A DNA stretch of 64,000 bases, from positions 124,370,001 through 124,434,000 of the forward strand of contig JBAIAC010000008.1 in the NCBI GenBank assembly GCA_037349315.1, written 5' to 3'. The stretch's first letter is position 1. Each line of letters opens with the position of its first letter. The translations under genes were made by a program, and so were the position numbers. The notes below the pieces were generated by a model. It saw only the letters and a list, made by a program, of their open reading frames with translations. It was not told where the DNA came from and ran no database searches. Below, piece by piece: positions 41,927-54,059 of this stretch. The DNA comes from Chelydra serpentina. Taxonomy: Eukaryota; Chordata; Testudines; Chelydridae.

Positions 41927-42402
41927 CCGACAGGCAAGATGAAGACCAGTCACAGCTCTCCTGGACTCCATCCTCTCCTTCTCCAGCTTGATACCATCCT
42001 CATTCAGAGCAACACTCAGGAACCAAAGAAAGCTAAAGTAAAAGCGAAAAACAACAACAACAGAAAGTTCCACCTCCGCTGTGCCTTCTGCACTAGAGCT
42101 TACCCACCGGGCCTGGAGTTTTTGGTTGGTGTTTGTCTTTGCTTTCATTGGGAGAAACCACTGTACCATGGAGCAAAGCAGGAGCTGAGGCACTTTCTGT
42201 AAATCAGATGGACATTTACTAATACTGTATACAACTATTGAAGTATGTAATGTGTGAAGCCTTAAGAATGTGATAGGATTTTAAAAAACAATGTATTGTA
42301 TATGAGAAATAAATAAGACAACTCCATTGGTCCGGTATGTTTAATACCAAAGAAAAAGATATTCAAGTCACAGATTGCTTTACTCTGATTTAATTGTTTC
42401 AG

Positions 42403-42536
42403 ATCCCAGATTGAATGGACCAGGAGCTACATTATATTGCAGTCCAAACCACCGAGTAAATAGCACTAAATTTCACTACATGACTGCTGAAGAATGTCTA
42501 AGTCAATTTAATGATAAGCTGATGGAAGGATATGGG
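42403..42536 (+). CDS. EFCAB6: EFCAB6 exon e9 (linker)
   Basis: Acceptor TAATTGTTTCAG, donor GGG/GTAAAT. Two bases complete Asp carried from e8; 44 codons follow. Encodes PRLNGPGATLYCSPNHRVNS and FHYMTAEECLSQFNDKLMEG, an interdomain linker ending in the first helix of the next EF-hand. This text is strongly reminiscent of mammalian EFCAB6. Confidence 0.85.
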
Positions 42537-42940
42537 GTAAATAAATGATTACTTTTGACAATATAGCTAGTTATGTTAAAAGTATTTGTTAAAAGATATT
42601 TTTAAGTGGAATTGTCAGAAAAGTGACTCTATAAAAATGATATTGGGGTTCAATGTTTATTCTCTTTCAGTGACTTCCAGAGCAAACATATTGGCTTGCA
42701 AGTGGTTTTACATCAGTTCAGTACTTGTTTGTAATGAGAGGGGTTAGGACTTCAGTTCATTTAGGGGCAAGTTAGAATATTTTACATTAACTTTATATGT
42801 GAAGTAGGTTGACAATGTAGAGTCTAGTGAGAAGGTGTTATAGGTGTTGTATTCCATCAAACTGCCTTACCATATTTTGCCTGTTGTAAAAATAAATCCT
42901 TAATGAATATTCCGTGTTTATATTTTGAAATGTGTAACTA

Positions 42941-42956
42941 AGGGTTAGGGTTAGGG
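42941..42956 (+). repeat. Short interstitial telomere-like repeat
   Basis: AGGGTTAGGGTTAGGG, two and a half TTAGGG units, 55 bp before exon e10. Confidence 0.8.
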
Positions 42957-43010
42957 TGTGTTTTATCTGAAAGTTCAAGCATTGACATTCAGTTAAATAT
43001 TCGTTGTTAG

Positions 43011-43246
43011 GACACCTACTCTGCCTTCCGTAAAATAGATAGGAACCGTGATGGTATCATCAACATGTTTGATTTTCGATGCCTCCTGGAGAGCTTTGTG
43101 TTCATCCTTACAGATGAGGAATACTCACGCCTACTTGGTATATTGGGCTTGAACCTGAACTCTACATTAAATTACCAGGAATTCCTTCAACTGTTCCAGA
43201 CCCAAGAAACAAAAGAGGCACATCCTTGGCTGAATTCATCTCACAA
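43011..43246 (+). CDS. EFCAB6: EFCAB6 exon e10 (EF-hand pair)
   Basis: Acceptor TCGTTGTTAG, donor CACAA/GTAAGA; 78 codons plus two bases. The first hand has the near-canonical loop DRNRDGIINMFD (acids/Asn at 1, 3, 5, Gly 6, Ile 8, Asp 12) and probably binds a divalent ion. The second, GLNLNSTLNYQEFLQLF, does not. A linker ETKEAHPWLNSSH follows. Confidence 0.88.
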
Positions 43247-43305
43247 GTAAGAAGGACAGCAATGTTATAGTATCTATACTGATCATATACATTTATAGAA
43301 GTTAA

Positions 43306-44360
43306 AATCATAGAAATGTAGGGCTGGAAGCGACCTTAAGAGGACATCTAGTTCTCTCTATGTGCTGAGGCAGGGCCAAATATACCTAGACCATCCCTGA
43401 CAGGCATTTGAGTAACCTTTTCTTTAAAACAGTTTGTTTAGTGTTTGTCTAACCTGTTCTTAAAAATAATGGGGATTCCACAATCTCCCTTGGTAACCTA
43501 TTCTAGTTCTTAAATATCTGTATAGTTAGAAAGTTTTTCCTAATATATAACCTAAATGTCCTTTGTTGCAGATTAAGTTAATTATTTCTTGTCCAACTTT
43601 CAGTAAGAAGGGAGAACAATTGATCACTGTCCTCTTTATAACAGCTCTTAACATATTTGAAGACTGTTATTTGGTCCCCCCATGCAAGTCTTCTTTTCTC
43701 AAAATGAAATATACCAATTTTTTTTAACCTTTCTTCATAGGTCAGATTTTCTAAACCTTTAACATATTGGTTGCTGTCCTTTGGATTTTCTCCAATTTGT
43801 CTATATCTTTTTGAAAGTGTGGCACCCAAAACTGGACCCAGTATTCCAGATGCGACCTCACCAGTGCTGAGTAGAGTGGAACAATTACCTCCTCTGCCTT
43901 ACATATGACACTCTGGTTAATATACCCCAGAATGATATTAGCCTTTTTTTACACCTGCATCACACTGTTGGCTCATATTCATTTGTGATCCACTATAATC
44001 CTCTGATCTTTTTCTGTAGTGCTACTACCTAACCGGTTATTCCCCATTTTATAATTGTGCATTTGATTTTCCTTCCTAAGTACTTTGCACTTGTCTTTAT
44101 TACATTTTATCTTGTTGATTTCAGTCCTGTTCTCCAATTTATCAAGGTCATTTTGAATTCTAATCCTGTCCTCCAAAGTGCTTGCAACCCCTTCCTGCTT
44201 GGTGTTATACACACATTTTATAAATGAACTGTCCAAGTCATGAATGAAAATTTTGAATAGTACCAGACCCAGGACAGACCCTTGCAGAATCCCACTAGTT
44301 ATATCCTCCCAGTTTGACAGCAAACCAATGATAATTATTACTATTTGAGAAAATGTAGTA
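43306..44360 (-). mobile_element. CR1 LINE, 5'-truncated
   Basis: The + strand start ATCATAGAAATGTAGGGCTG is the reverse of the CR1 3' end. On the - strand broken frames give, in order, an RT piece (ILQGSVLGLVLFKIFIHDLD, the counterpart of PQGSVLGP; 44365-43979) and the C-terminal domain (LENLTYEERLKKIGIFHFEK, ITVFKYVKSCYKED; 43829-43578). The RT catalytic box is lost and multiple stops occur. Confidence 0.82.
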
Positions 44361-46248
44361 CGCATGCTCCTATTAGATAGTATTGAAAAAGCCAGTATAT
44401 TAATATGTTCCTGACATCTGGGGTTGGCTAAGTTTTATAAAGTTCTCAGTGATTTAAGATCCAATTCAGCAAAGTACCTAAGCATGTCCTTAACATGAAT
44501 TGTCCATGGGACTACTGACATGCTTTAAGTTAAGAACATACATAAGTGCCTTGCTGAACTGCGCCTTAGAGTCCAGTTACCCTAGAGGTCAGAGGCCAGA
44601 TTATGAGCTGCATCTTGTGTGCATCCCAGAATAGGAGACACAGCCCAGGAGGGGCCAAAAACTGGATATATGTCTCCCTTTTGCCCCCAAATTCTGTGCG
44701 GTTCCAGGGGTCAGTATGGTTCCTCAGTATATATTAGAGCAGCCTAGGGGCTGCCCCTACTTAATGGTACCTGAAATAGCTCGCTATTTGGCTTCCAGGC
44801 AACCATCATAGTTTGAATGCAGCGTACTCTGATCACACCTCTGGCATGCCTGTATACCAGGAACTGCTTGAGGAGATGGGCAGTAGAAGTCCACTTGGAG
44901 AATGCCATGGCGTGCCAGCCTTTTTATGCTGCCAAAGCATTGTAAATGGAATAGATCAGTTATGGCACTTTAGCTAAGTAAACAAGCTGTTGTGCAACAG
45001 AGTACAAGGGCCATAGGGGAACGACAGCAGCATCAGGAAGATGGCTTTTTCTTTTCCCCTCTGAAGAGTAATACTGTGTGTCTCAAAGATTTGGCTGTTT
45101 AAAAATAAATAACTATCAGGCACTTAAGATTCCTTCTAAGTATTCAATGTGAAAAGAATCCATCCTCAGCTTAACTACACAAACAGAGATAAATTAATAA
45201 AAGTAATGACAAGACAGAGCAGAACCAAAAAATCTTCTAATCAGCAAGTCAGCTCTGCTGTGGATTTCAAAGATATGATATACACATAAGCTTACTTCCC
45301 AGTTTTAATTTGTCTGCTATAGAGTTATTGATGGTTCTGACATTACTAATATTTTTCTGCCACTTCTTTTCTTAATTGTACAACTGGGAAAATCAAGGAC
45401 ACCATTTGAAAAGGGAAGAGGGATTCTAGGGATCAGTACTGGGATTCTGGTAACAGTAGAACTCATGACAAATTCATGTTTCCCTTTCATTTCATGTCAG
45501 CACTGGAATATGTTGCGTGTAGCTAAAAGATGCTCTAATTTTCAACAGAGTAGCAACAATTATTGATTAGCAATGGAGAGCGATACCACTTTCCTCCAGC
45601 AACTGGGTATCATCATATATCATATGATATTACTATTTTAAAATGCCAGTACTAAAAAGTCTAACTGTTGACACAGCCTCATTGGAGAAGAGGTGAAAAT
45701 AAGTTGAAACTTTCCAGATAACTCTTTATATAATTTAATTGGTCAGTAGTTTCGAATAATGGAAATCCAGTTACCAGTGATGGGGACTAGAACGTTATAT
45801 AAGTCTGTCTCTCTAAAGCTACCAACTTTGTAGATTCAGTGGGCCAGGTTCTGATCTAAATTACTGAAGTAAATCAGGAATGCCTTTATTGGAGTCACTC
45901 CAGGTCCTGTGATATGTTACTAAATTGTTTTTGTTTCTAAGATAGTTAACATTTCCTTCTAGCTGGATAAATGATCCGTGTTTGCTATTAAGTCTGCAGG
46001 CAAGTTGAACAACATTGATCTGAAAATAAACAGGGAATTACAAAATTTAAGATGTCTTCCCTAACTTGCAGCTGGGGAAATAAGGCAGTATTTAAAGAAT
46101 TAAGTTTACACAGATGCGAAATAACAGTCTTTAAGGGTTTCTTAGAAACTAAAACAAAAAACAAAAAAACCTCCACAAACTTGTGAGAGATTAAAGAGTC
46201 CATTAAATGTAAAACACAGTTAGTTATTATTTTATTTTTCTTTCTGAG
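44361..46248. other. Intron with a palindromic repeat
   Basis: At 44457-44572 a foldback repeat: CCAATTCAGCAAAGTACCTA...TTAAC faces TTAAGTTAAGAACATACATA...CTTGCTGAACTG. Elsewhere unassigned; a CCAGGTTCTGATCTAAATTA-type dispersed repeat lies near 45843-45905. Confidence 0.5.
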
Positions 46249-46345
46249 ACCAAAACAGACAATAACGGATTCAGAACTAGCGTGTGATCAGGCTCATTAC
46301 TATCTTGTTATCAAAGCACAGACCAGATGGCATGACCTAGCAAGG
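46249..46345 (+). CDS. EFCAB6: EFCAB6 exon e11
   Basis: Acceptor TTTTTCTTTCTGAG, donor AGG/GTAAGA. The first base completes Lys; 32 codons follow. Encodes PKQTITDSELACDQAHYYLV and KAQTRWHDLAR, the entering helix of the next EF-hand. This stretch closely resembles mammalian EFCAB6. Confidence 0.85.
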
Positions 46346-47357
46346 GTAAGAAAAACATTTTCATTAAATAAATAAGCTGCACTAATGGATTTTAGAATAT
46401 TTTGCAATGTTGATCTTCAGATTATATAAATATTGAAAAAAGGCATTTGTAAAATAGCTCATTAATGATAAAAACTTATTATATGTATAAAACTAAACTG
46501 CTGATTTTTAAAAATTTAATTATTTAGTAGTTTCTATTAGAATTGTTTCTAAAATTTTCTTTATTTTACTATTGTTATTTATTATTAAATATGTGTATTG
46601 TAATAGTATCGAGAGGCCCCAATCATGGATCATGGGATCCATTGTGCTAGGCACTGTACATACACACAGAAAATTGCACTCACAATACAGTCCTCATTAA
46701 GGCAATTAGTCTGTGCCAAAATACCAATAATTATATAAAGAGAAACTTATAAACAATCTAAATAAAAACTAAATTATTAAAATTTCATGCATCTGAACCA
46801 ATTATTGTATACTCTGAGGACAGTGGAGGGCAGGTAGTCGTGGATTGAGAAAAGGACGAATGGAGAGAGTAAACTTCATTATTTCATTACATTGTTATAC
46901 AATTTCAGTAAATGAGTCCATACTGCTGCTACTTAAAATTTGCAAGATGAGCATGCACAGCTGCAACTAAAGAATGGTTCATATTAGTTTATGGCACAAC
47001 AAGCTGGAGCAAGCATCTGTAGAATTGGACACCTCAGTGTGGATTTTCAGTCTGTACTTTCATACATCAAGGTGTGCACCTGTATGCACACTTTTAATGC
47101 TCAAACCCCAATGTACACAGGTGATAGACGTTTCATATGCAAAACACATCGCCAGCACACGTATGTGTTACTTCACCAAGAGATCCATGCACACAGTGAA
47201 GGCTGATAATCAGGCCCAAAAACTCGTTAAAAATGGAATTCATCTTTGTATGTTTTTTCATTCTTCCCTAATTCCTATTATTCCTGATGCGTATGAAGAG
47301 ATCAAGTATTTTGTAAAGCCTGTTGGCTCTTGTTATTAAAAGTTTCTTAAATTCTAG
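46346..47357. other. Intron e11-e12, unassigned
   Basis: AT-rich; the overlapping open frames near 46974-47339 show no domain and lack in-phase splice borders. A CR1-like or other repeat was not recognised, though GATCCATTGTGCTAGGCACT near 46636 resembles a MIR/DNA-repeat core. Confidence 0.35.
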
Positions 47358-47476
47358 ACTTTCCGTGAGTTTGATAGTGAAGGCAATGGCATTGTGCAGC
47401 CAGAGGATTTGAGAGCTGTCTTGTTCAGATTTGCCATTCCAATCACCCCAAAAGAATTTGAAAAGCTTTGGGCAAG
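47358..47476 (+). CDS. EFCAB6: EFCAB6 exon e12 (EF-hand)
   Basis: Acceptor TTAAATTCTAG, donor GCAAG/GTAAGT. Encodes TFREFDSEGNGIVQPEDLRA and VLFRFAIPITPKEFEKLWAR. Loop DSEGNGIVQPED has Asp 1, Glu 3, Asn 5, Gly 6, Val 8, Asp 12, so metal binding is plausible. The PITPKEFEKLWAR helix is the most family-diagnostic part. Confidence 0.9.
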
Positions 47477-47601
47477 GTAAGTTGGCTCTAAATATTAGTT
47501 CTTCAGCAACAACATATCTATTTAACCTGACACAGGAGTCTTATCGAAGACAATGAATTACAATTGTTTACTTTCTAAGGGAGACTTATTTTATTATGTT
47601 G

Positions 47602-48320
47602 TGTGATACAGCATGGCCAGAAGGCAGCAAGAGAGTGATAGAGGAGAAGCCTTATTCCCTGTAGAAGGAAGGTAGGTTACTATAGATTAATTAAAAGTAT
47701 GTGAAGCCAATTAGAGCACCTGAAGCCAGTCACCTGATAAAAAAACCCTGCTTCAATCAGCTAGGGGAAGGAGTTGGAGCAGAGAGCAGTTTTAAGGAGT
47801 TGGAGCAGAGAGCAGTTTTAAGGAGTTGGAGCAGAGAGCAGTTTTAAGGAGTTGGAGCAGAGAGCAGTTTTAAGGAGTTGGAGCAGAGAGCAGTTTTAAG
47901 GAGTTGGAGCAGAGAGCAGTTTTAAGGAGTTGGAGCAGAGAGCAGTTTTAAGGAGTTGGAGCAGAGAGCAGTTTGGAGAAGTGCCACGGATGGCTAGAAG
48001 ACCAAGACCCTAGGTAAAGAGACTCCTGGCTTGTGCAGAGAGAGGGCAGTAAGCCCCACAAGCTGAAGAGCAAGAGAGGGAAGTAGCCCAGGGGACAGAA
48101 GAACTAGTTCAAGTGGTTTGCCATTATCCCTAGGGCCCCTGGGCTGGGACCCAGAGTAGAGGGTGGGCCTGGGTCCCTCCCTCTCCCCTACCCTTCTCTG
48201 GGTCACTAATAGGACAGTAGATACCCTAGTTCAGGGGCAGGAAACTGCGCCCTGAACCCCCCCCCCCCAAGAAGAGGAAGCGCGGGACCCATCATAATCG
48301 TGCTGCCAATCTGCCATAAT
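47602..48320 (+). repeat. LTR-like repeat with internal minisatellite
   Basis: Begins TGTGATACAGC, as the repeat at 40200 begins TGTGATAGACC, and ends in the shared GAAGCGCGGGACCCA followed by CTGCCATAAT. It contains eight 26-bp tandem units (separate entry). Likely a solo LTR of the same superfamily; no duplication found. Confidence 0.5.
47769..47976 (+). repeat. 26-bp tandem repeat, eight copies
   Basis: Unit GGAGTTGGAGCAGAGAGCAG plus TTTTAA, starting every 26 bp at 47769, 47795, 47821, 47847, 47873, 47899, 47925 and 47951. All copies are identical by eye except the last, which changes after CAGTTT. Such homogeneity suggests active length change. Confidence 0.93.
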
Positions 48321-49666
48321 TGATATCAGCTTACCATGATGCCGTGTTCCAAAATACGGCCTTTTATCACACTAAGATCACTAACAAAATAACTTAAATG
48401 CCTAATCAGTTCTCAATGAAGTCAGTGAGTCTAACTTCTATTGGGTTTAATGGTATTGCCTGCCCCCTTTAATTTGAGCTACCCTTTCATCTCTGATGAT
48501 GACTTGGATTGCAAGTGAAGTAAATTTGGTTTTCTGCTAGGACCTTATTTATATACACAGATGTCCACCAGTTCTCCCTAACTGGCAGTCAGTTGTGGGG
48601 AGGCTTAGGACTGGAACAGCAGGAGCGTTTCAGGTCAGACTGGAGATGCATTGGCAGAGCTCTTTGAAGGAAGCTTGTCTATACTATAGGTCTGTCTGAA
48701 GTCAATGCTATCAGCTGCTTCTTTTCATGAGACTAAATTCCCTCACAAAATTTTCAACTGAAATAAAAATGATTCACTGGAAAGAAATATGATATGTAGC
48801 AAACACATAACAAAGAAAAGTAAGATTGTTTCATGCTGTGTAAAAATTGTGAGTAATACCATGATACATTTTTATAGACAAGTAATTTGTTGTGAAGGGG
48901 GAAAAAACACTAACCCTATGTCAGCTGAGAGTAGTCGTACTGTAAATTGTGTCTGAAACAGGAGAAGAATGTCAGATGCATGTGACATTGTATAAAATCC
49001 ACCTTCATTATAAGTCTTTAAAAACACAGACTCTCTATGGTATAAGGCTCAGGTGTATAGTGTCTTGGTTTCAAACTGCATTAACTATATGGTTTATTTC
49101 CTAGCACTGATTCATCTCTGAACTATTTTCTACTTCATTACATTTTACTTTCTATTCTTATTCTTTATGGATGTCATGCCACACTACAATATGTCCCTTC
49201 CATTCAGTCATCTGCTGCACAACTTCATTCCCAACCACCACGCATTTATAGGACATAAAATCTTTTATTTACCTTCTGTGACTGTATGTAGAATAAAGGA
49301 ATTGGAATAACAACTAAGCCTAAATTAGGCCTTTCCCTGCATGGGTGCACTCGAGAAGGAAGGGGTTGCATGGAGCACACCTACAGCAAGGTCTCTATCC
49401 AAGGAGGCATAAACAGTTTTAATACAGTTAGGCCCAGATTTTTAAGAGTGGCCTTTAATTTTGAGTACCTCTATTCTGAGTGCCCAGCTTGACATTTAGG
49501 GCCTGATTTTTAGAAGTGTCACAACTCCTATTGAAATCAGTGGTCAACACCTCTTGAAAGTCAGCCTCTCTGTATCTCCAGTCAGGCACCTAAAAATAAG
49601 GCACCACGAGGTAGGGAATATTTTAGTCAACTTGCTGCTTAGGGTAGAATTTTCAAAAGTGCCTAA
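48321..49666. other. Intron, unassigned
   Basis: No coding region. 49430-49660 carries dispersed short repeat text (GGCCCAGATTTTTAAGAGTG, GGGCCTGATTTTTAGAAGTG) of an amniote family I cannot name. Confidence 0.4.
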
Positions 49667-49968
49667 GGGTATGTCCACACTGGAAAAAAAGCTCTGTGGC
49701 AGCGAGTCTCTGAGCCAGGGTCAACTAACTCACACTCATGGGGCTCGCGCTACAGGGCTAAAAATAGCAGTGTAAATATTCTCACCTCTTGGGCTGGAGA
49801 CTGGGTTCTGAGACACACCCCACTTTCTGGATTTCACAGCCCAGGCTCTAGCCCGAGCGGGATTGTCTGCACTGCCATTTTTAATCCTGTAGCGTAAGCC
49901 GAGGCAGTTGAGCCAGGCTCTGAGACTCACTGTTGTGGGAGGTCTTTTGCAGTGTGTAGATGTACCCC
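49667..49968. repeat. Small inverted-repeat element (MITE)
   Basis: Ends GGGTATGTCCACACTG and CAGTGTGTAGATGTACCCC pair imperfectly as inverted repeats around a 300-bp non-coding interior. TAA precedes it and AAA follows, close to a 3-bp PIF/Harbinger duplication. Confidence 0.55.
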
Positions 49969-50140
49969 AAATCCCATTGAAAGTCACTCTTACACACTTT
50001 TGCCATGTCATCTATACGGACTGAAAGTCAATGAGACTTTAGCGGCTAAGTGACTTAGGCATTTTGAAAAATGTATGGTAATGCCTTGCAGTGATGAATA
50101 TATGAAAATTTCATTTTAAAAGAATATTTCCTTTTAAAAG

Positions 50141-50368
50141 GTATGATACAGTTGCAAAAGGCTACCTTACTCACCAAGAATTTCTACAGAAATTGGGGTT
50201 AGAGTTTGCACCCGCTGACACTGGACTAAGCAGACATATTGTGGAAGACAATTATGCAAGTTTAATGGAACATTACAGTAATCAGCAAAAGAAGCACTTG
50301 GAGATGGAAGAGCAGCAGAAACAGCAAACTAAAGCCCTACATGTCGGTGATATTAAAAAGCAGATCAA
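50141..50368 (+). CDS. EFCAB6: EFCAB6 exon e13
   Basis: Acceptor CTTTTAAAAG (weak polypyrimidine), donor ATCAA/GTAAGT. The first base completes Arg. Encodes the second hand YDTVAKGYLTHQEFLQKLG (acid-poor loop), then a long charged coiled-coil-like linker (YSNQQKKHLEMEEQQKQQTK). Phase agrees with both neighbours. Confidence 0.88.
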
Positions 50369-50946
50369 GTAAGTGATTTATCAGTGAAATGAATAACTTT
50401 CATGCTGTGTTTATCGTTACTGTAGTAAAACGTAATGCTAAGCATACATGTATGTATTTACAAACCTTCTCTGAAGATAAATCCTACTAGATACTGGGCC
50501 AAATTTATACCCAGTGTAGCTCCATTGATTTCAGTGGGGATAAGTTTGACTCATTGAGTTGTTTGAGGCAATTCTAAAATATTCTCCCTGGCTGTATGTC
50601 ATTCATTTTGTAGAGTTTATAGCCCCAATCCTGGGCTGTGTCAGAGCTACCATTGACATAGATTGGGGGAGAAGAGCAAAGGTAGCTTTAAGTCAAGCCT
50701 CCTTTGCAGTTCTCTGATCCTAGAGGTGACTGGGACTAGGCCTGTCCCAGTAAAAATTAGAGCAGCCTCAGGGCTGCTTTAATGTTCACCCAGCTGTTTC
50801 TGACCCAAAGGGGCATTTCTGGTAGCTGGGATCAGTGGGGCATAAGGACACCTTAGTCACAAACCCTTCCTGATTACCATGCCCAGGGCGCGGAGGTGGG
50901 GGGAAAGCATAAGAGCTGCTATGCTACTGGGAATCCTCCACCAGAT

Positions 50947-51087
50947 CCGTCACCACTGGCAATTTTAAAATCAAGATTAGATGTTTTCCTAGAAGATCTG
51001 CTCTAGCAGTTATTTTAGGGATGTTCTATGGCCTGTGTTACATAGGAGGATGATCACACTCGTCCTTTCTGGCCTTGGAATCTATAC
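50947..51087 (+). repeat. CR1 3'-end fragment
   Basis: ACTGGCAATTTTAAAATCAA, GATTAGATGTTTTCCTAGAA, GATCTGCTCTAGCAGTTATT, GGCCTGTGTTACATAGGAGG, CTTTCTGGCCTTGGAATCTA: the 3' end of a CR1 copy in forward orientation. Confidence 0.75.
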
Positions 51088-51389
51088 ATTTGTTAAAATA
51101 AAATTATGGCAGGGTTGTGTCTCTGGAGCAGGCACACAAAACCACCATAGCAGGGGCCAAAATCTGGTCCTGTATAAGAGAAGCAAACAACAAACATCTT
51201 GCCTCTAAACTGGTGGAGTCCCCACTTAATTTCAAACAAACTCTACATCCTCAGAGATAAGACATCTGTCCTGGGAGATCTTGCTGACAAACAAAAGGGT
51301 AAAGCAAATGAATAACGTCTTCCTTGGTTTGACTGCTCGGAGGATTCCATTACTGCCAACAGTCTTTTCCTCTGGGCTGCTCCTCCTAA

Positions 51390-51662
51390 GGCTATGTACA
51401 CACTACAGCTTACATCGGTATAAGTTATGTTGCTCAGGGGTGTAAATAAGCCACCCTCCGAGCGATGTAAGTTACAGTGACCTCATCGCCGGTGTGGACA
51501 GTGCTATGTTGGCGGGAGAGCTACCGCTGCTTGCAGGGGCTGGAGTAATTAAGTGATCAGAGAACTCTCTCCCATCGGCTTAGAGCGTCTGCACTAGTGC
51601 TACAGCGGTGCAGCTGCATCAGTGCACTGTGCTGCCGCAAGCTCTTTAGCGAAGCCATAGCC
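51390..51662. repeat. PIF/Harbinger-type MITE with TAA duplication
   Basis: Terminal inverted GGCTATG / CATAGCC with TAA on both sides (51387-51389 and 51663-51665), 273 bp, no coding capacity. The 3-bp T-W-A duplication is the PIF/Harbinger signature. Confidence 0.75.
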
Positions 51663-51665
51663 TAA

Positions 51666-52915
51666 GCTTCCTTTATTGCCACCTAAGTCTTCTCCAGAGA
51701 CCCCTTCTCTCAGGACAAGACCATCTCAGGTTTTAGCTCTCTCTACTAGAGGAGGCTATTCCCATCTCCCTTGGACTCAGAGGAGAATCTAATGATCCCC
51801 ATTTGCCCCAATGAGTCTGAAGTAATGAACCTGCAGCTCCCTGTAGAGTTCCAGTACTGTTAACAGAGTGAGGCAACAGGAAAATCCTGTTGCCCTCTTA
51901 CAGTGCCATTAAAGCTATGTATTTTCAGGATATGGTCAATCATCACTTGGCCTCCTTACTTATTTGTTTTTCCCTTTCTCCTCCCCTCCAGCCATTGATT
52001 ATTTTGGGGGGGGGGTGAGCTCTTGAGAGCAGGGGCTGTGCTTTATTTAGGTTAGGAAAGCATCTAGCATTTTGTGGGTGCTAACGAAGTATTATTAGTA
52101 ATAGAAATACCTCCTGCTCACATCATCAATGAAGGGGATGTACCCACAATAAAGTAAACCAAGAGGAGCCACATTGCCTTCCAGACAAAGGGGGAGAAAT
52201 CATTCTTTGCTCAGAAGGTAAATGACAACATAACAGAAAAAAAATGAGGAAAAAATGCTAGCTAAGCTATTGTTTCCTGCCCCCTTTTTATATATTTTTC
52301 TGTGGCCCAAGCAGGAATTTAAAAATGAAGGGCAAAACTCCTCTCTGATCTGCATTGCAGATCTCGTACCTTCATTGTGGATCTCTGTTGCATGTTGTGC
52401 ACTCATTACGCATATGGAACTCCCATTGGCATCAGGGAAAGTTCCACATGTAGAAAGACTACATAATATGCCACAGAGGTGGTTGGGCAGCTGGTGTGCT
52501 GCAATCGCTGCTTATTACACTGCCCATGACTGTCTGACTATTACCTGGAGTTCCTCTGTCAAGTCCACCTGTAGTCTCTTGTCTTTTGCAAGCTCTTTTG
52601 GTCAGGGTGAGTTTCTTTGTTGTATTTTTGCCACGCACAAGGGGACCTTGGCCTCTAGATGCTACTCCAATACAAATAATAAAAACCGCTACTATTAATG
52701 AAGAGGCCTGTGCTGTAAGTAGGAGCTCTGCCGTGTGGGTCAAAGACAGTGACTGAAGCCATAGAGGGCTACAAAGTAATTGGGGTGTGATATTTGGACA
52801 CATACCGCAATATTTGCATTGTTCTGAATCATCTAGTTTTGCGATATTATCACAAAAATACCATTCATGTTCGAAAACACACTAGGCCATTGCACTGTGA
52901 TTGTTTAGTCCTCCT
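51666..52915. other. Intron, unassigned
   Basis: No feature recognised; a G-run lies at 52005-52015. Open frames near 52255-52698 lack domains. Confidence 0.35.
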
Positions 52916-52992
52916 CTCATAGGAATTGCCATATCAGATGGAATCCCAAGATCCATTTAGTCGAGTATCCTGCCTGGGACAGTGGCCAGAAC
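52916..52992 (-). repeat. CR1-type fragment, left of nest
   Basis: ATATCAGATGGAATCCCAAG ... GAGTATCCTGCCTGGGACAG, then TGGCCAGAAC belongs to a widespread antisense CR1 segment. The sequence continues logically at 58408 (AATGCTTCAGAGG), beyond the nested insertions. Confidence 0.6.
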
Positions 52993-53683
52993 TAGGACCC
53001 AAATCCACAAAGGGATTTAGACATTGTGATGCAGAGCATTTTAATGCCTAACTTTTAGTCACTTAGAAAATCACAGGAACAACAGTGTGATCCACTAAGC
53101 CTGAGTTAGGTGCCCAGACTCCCCAAACAATTAATGGGGAGATGTAGGTGCCTAAGAATGCGACCCAAAAAAGTCAGCATGCTAGGCAGGAACCCTCCTA
53201 AGTTAGTCAGTGGGAGATGCTGATGAAAGTGGTGTGTCATAAACCCCACCCCTCTGAGGGAGACCAGTGCTTTAGTCCAAGCTGCTGGGAGGCACCTGTC
53301 TTTGCTAGTGATCCACAGCCAGGAGTCAGATGGCTTAGGTGCCTAAGGCGTGTGAGAAGCAGGGAGGCAGGCACCTAACCACACAATGGCTGGAGGGTGG
53401 GGTGCCCACCTTATCACTTTTAGCCCAGTGGGTTAGAGCACTCAGCTGGGCTATGAGAGACCCACCTCTGCCAGGTGGGGAAAAAGGATGTGAACGGGGG
53501 TCTGCCTGCCACCTTTCAGGAGAGTGCTCTAACCACCGAGCAATGGGATATTCTGGTGTGGGGCTTCCTCACTCTCTCCTGCTGAAGCTGTTCCACCTTG
53601 GATAAATACTTAAAGAGTTGCTGGGTCATGAGAGATGACTCTGTAGCCTGGTAATTAAAGCACCCTCCTAGGTGGTGGGAGAC
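52993..53683. mobile_element. Foldback element, left arm
   Basis: Begins TAGGACCCAAATCCACAAAG, the inverse of the end of the right arm (CTTTGTGGATCTGGGTCTA at 58389-58407). Further inward CTCTCTCCTGCTGAAGCTGT (53571-53590) is inverse to ACAGCTTCAACAGGAGAGAC at 57874-57893. Inside are two facing pol III-like A boxes: TAGCCCAGTGGG at 53422 (+) and TTGCTCGGTGG (-, about 53543-53533), the latter followed by a B-box-like GTTCACATCC (53486-53495). No protein is encoded. Confidence 0.7.
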
Positions 53684-54059
53684 TAAGGCCTGGTCTACAC
53701 TACGAGGTTAGATCAAATTTAGCCGCGTTAGGTCGATTTTATAAGCAATGTGGCTACACAACCAACCTATTCCACTGACCTAAAGGGCTCTTAAAATTGA
53801 CTGCTGTACTTCTCCCGACGAGGGGAGTAGCGCAAAAATCGACCTTCCTGTGTCGAATTTGGGGTAGTGCAGACGCAGCGCTGTGCTATTCGATGGTATT
53901 GGCCTCCGAGAGCTATCCCAGAGTGCTCCAATATGACCGCTCTGGACAGCACTTTCAACTCCAATGCACTAGCCAGGTACACAGGAAAAGCCCCGGGAAA
54001 TTTTGAATTTCATTTCCTATTTGGTCAGTGTGGCGAGCTCAGCAGCACAGGTGACCATG

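Noticed and set aside
47769..47976. CRISPR-like array
   Set aside because: Units are directly adjacent 26-bp repeats without spacers, in a vertebrate intron; a minisatellite.
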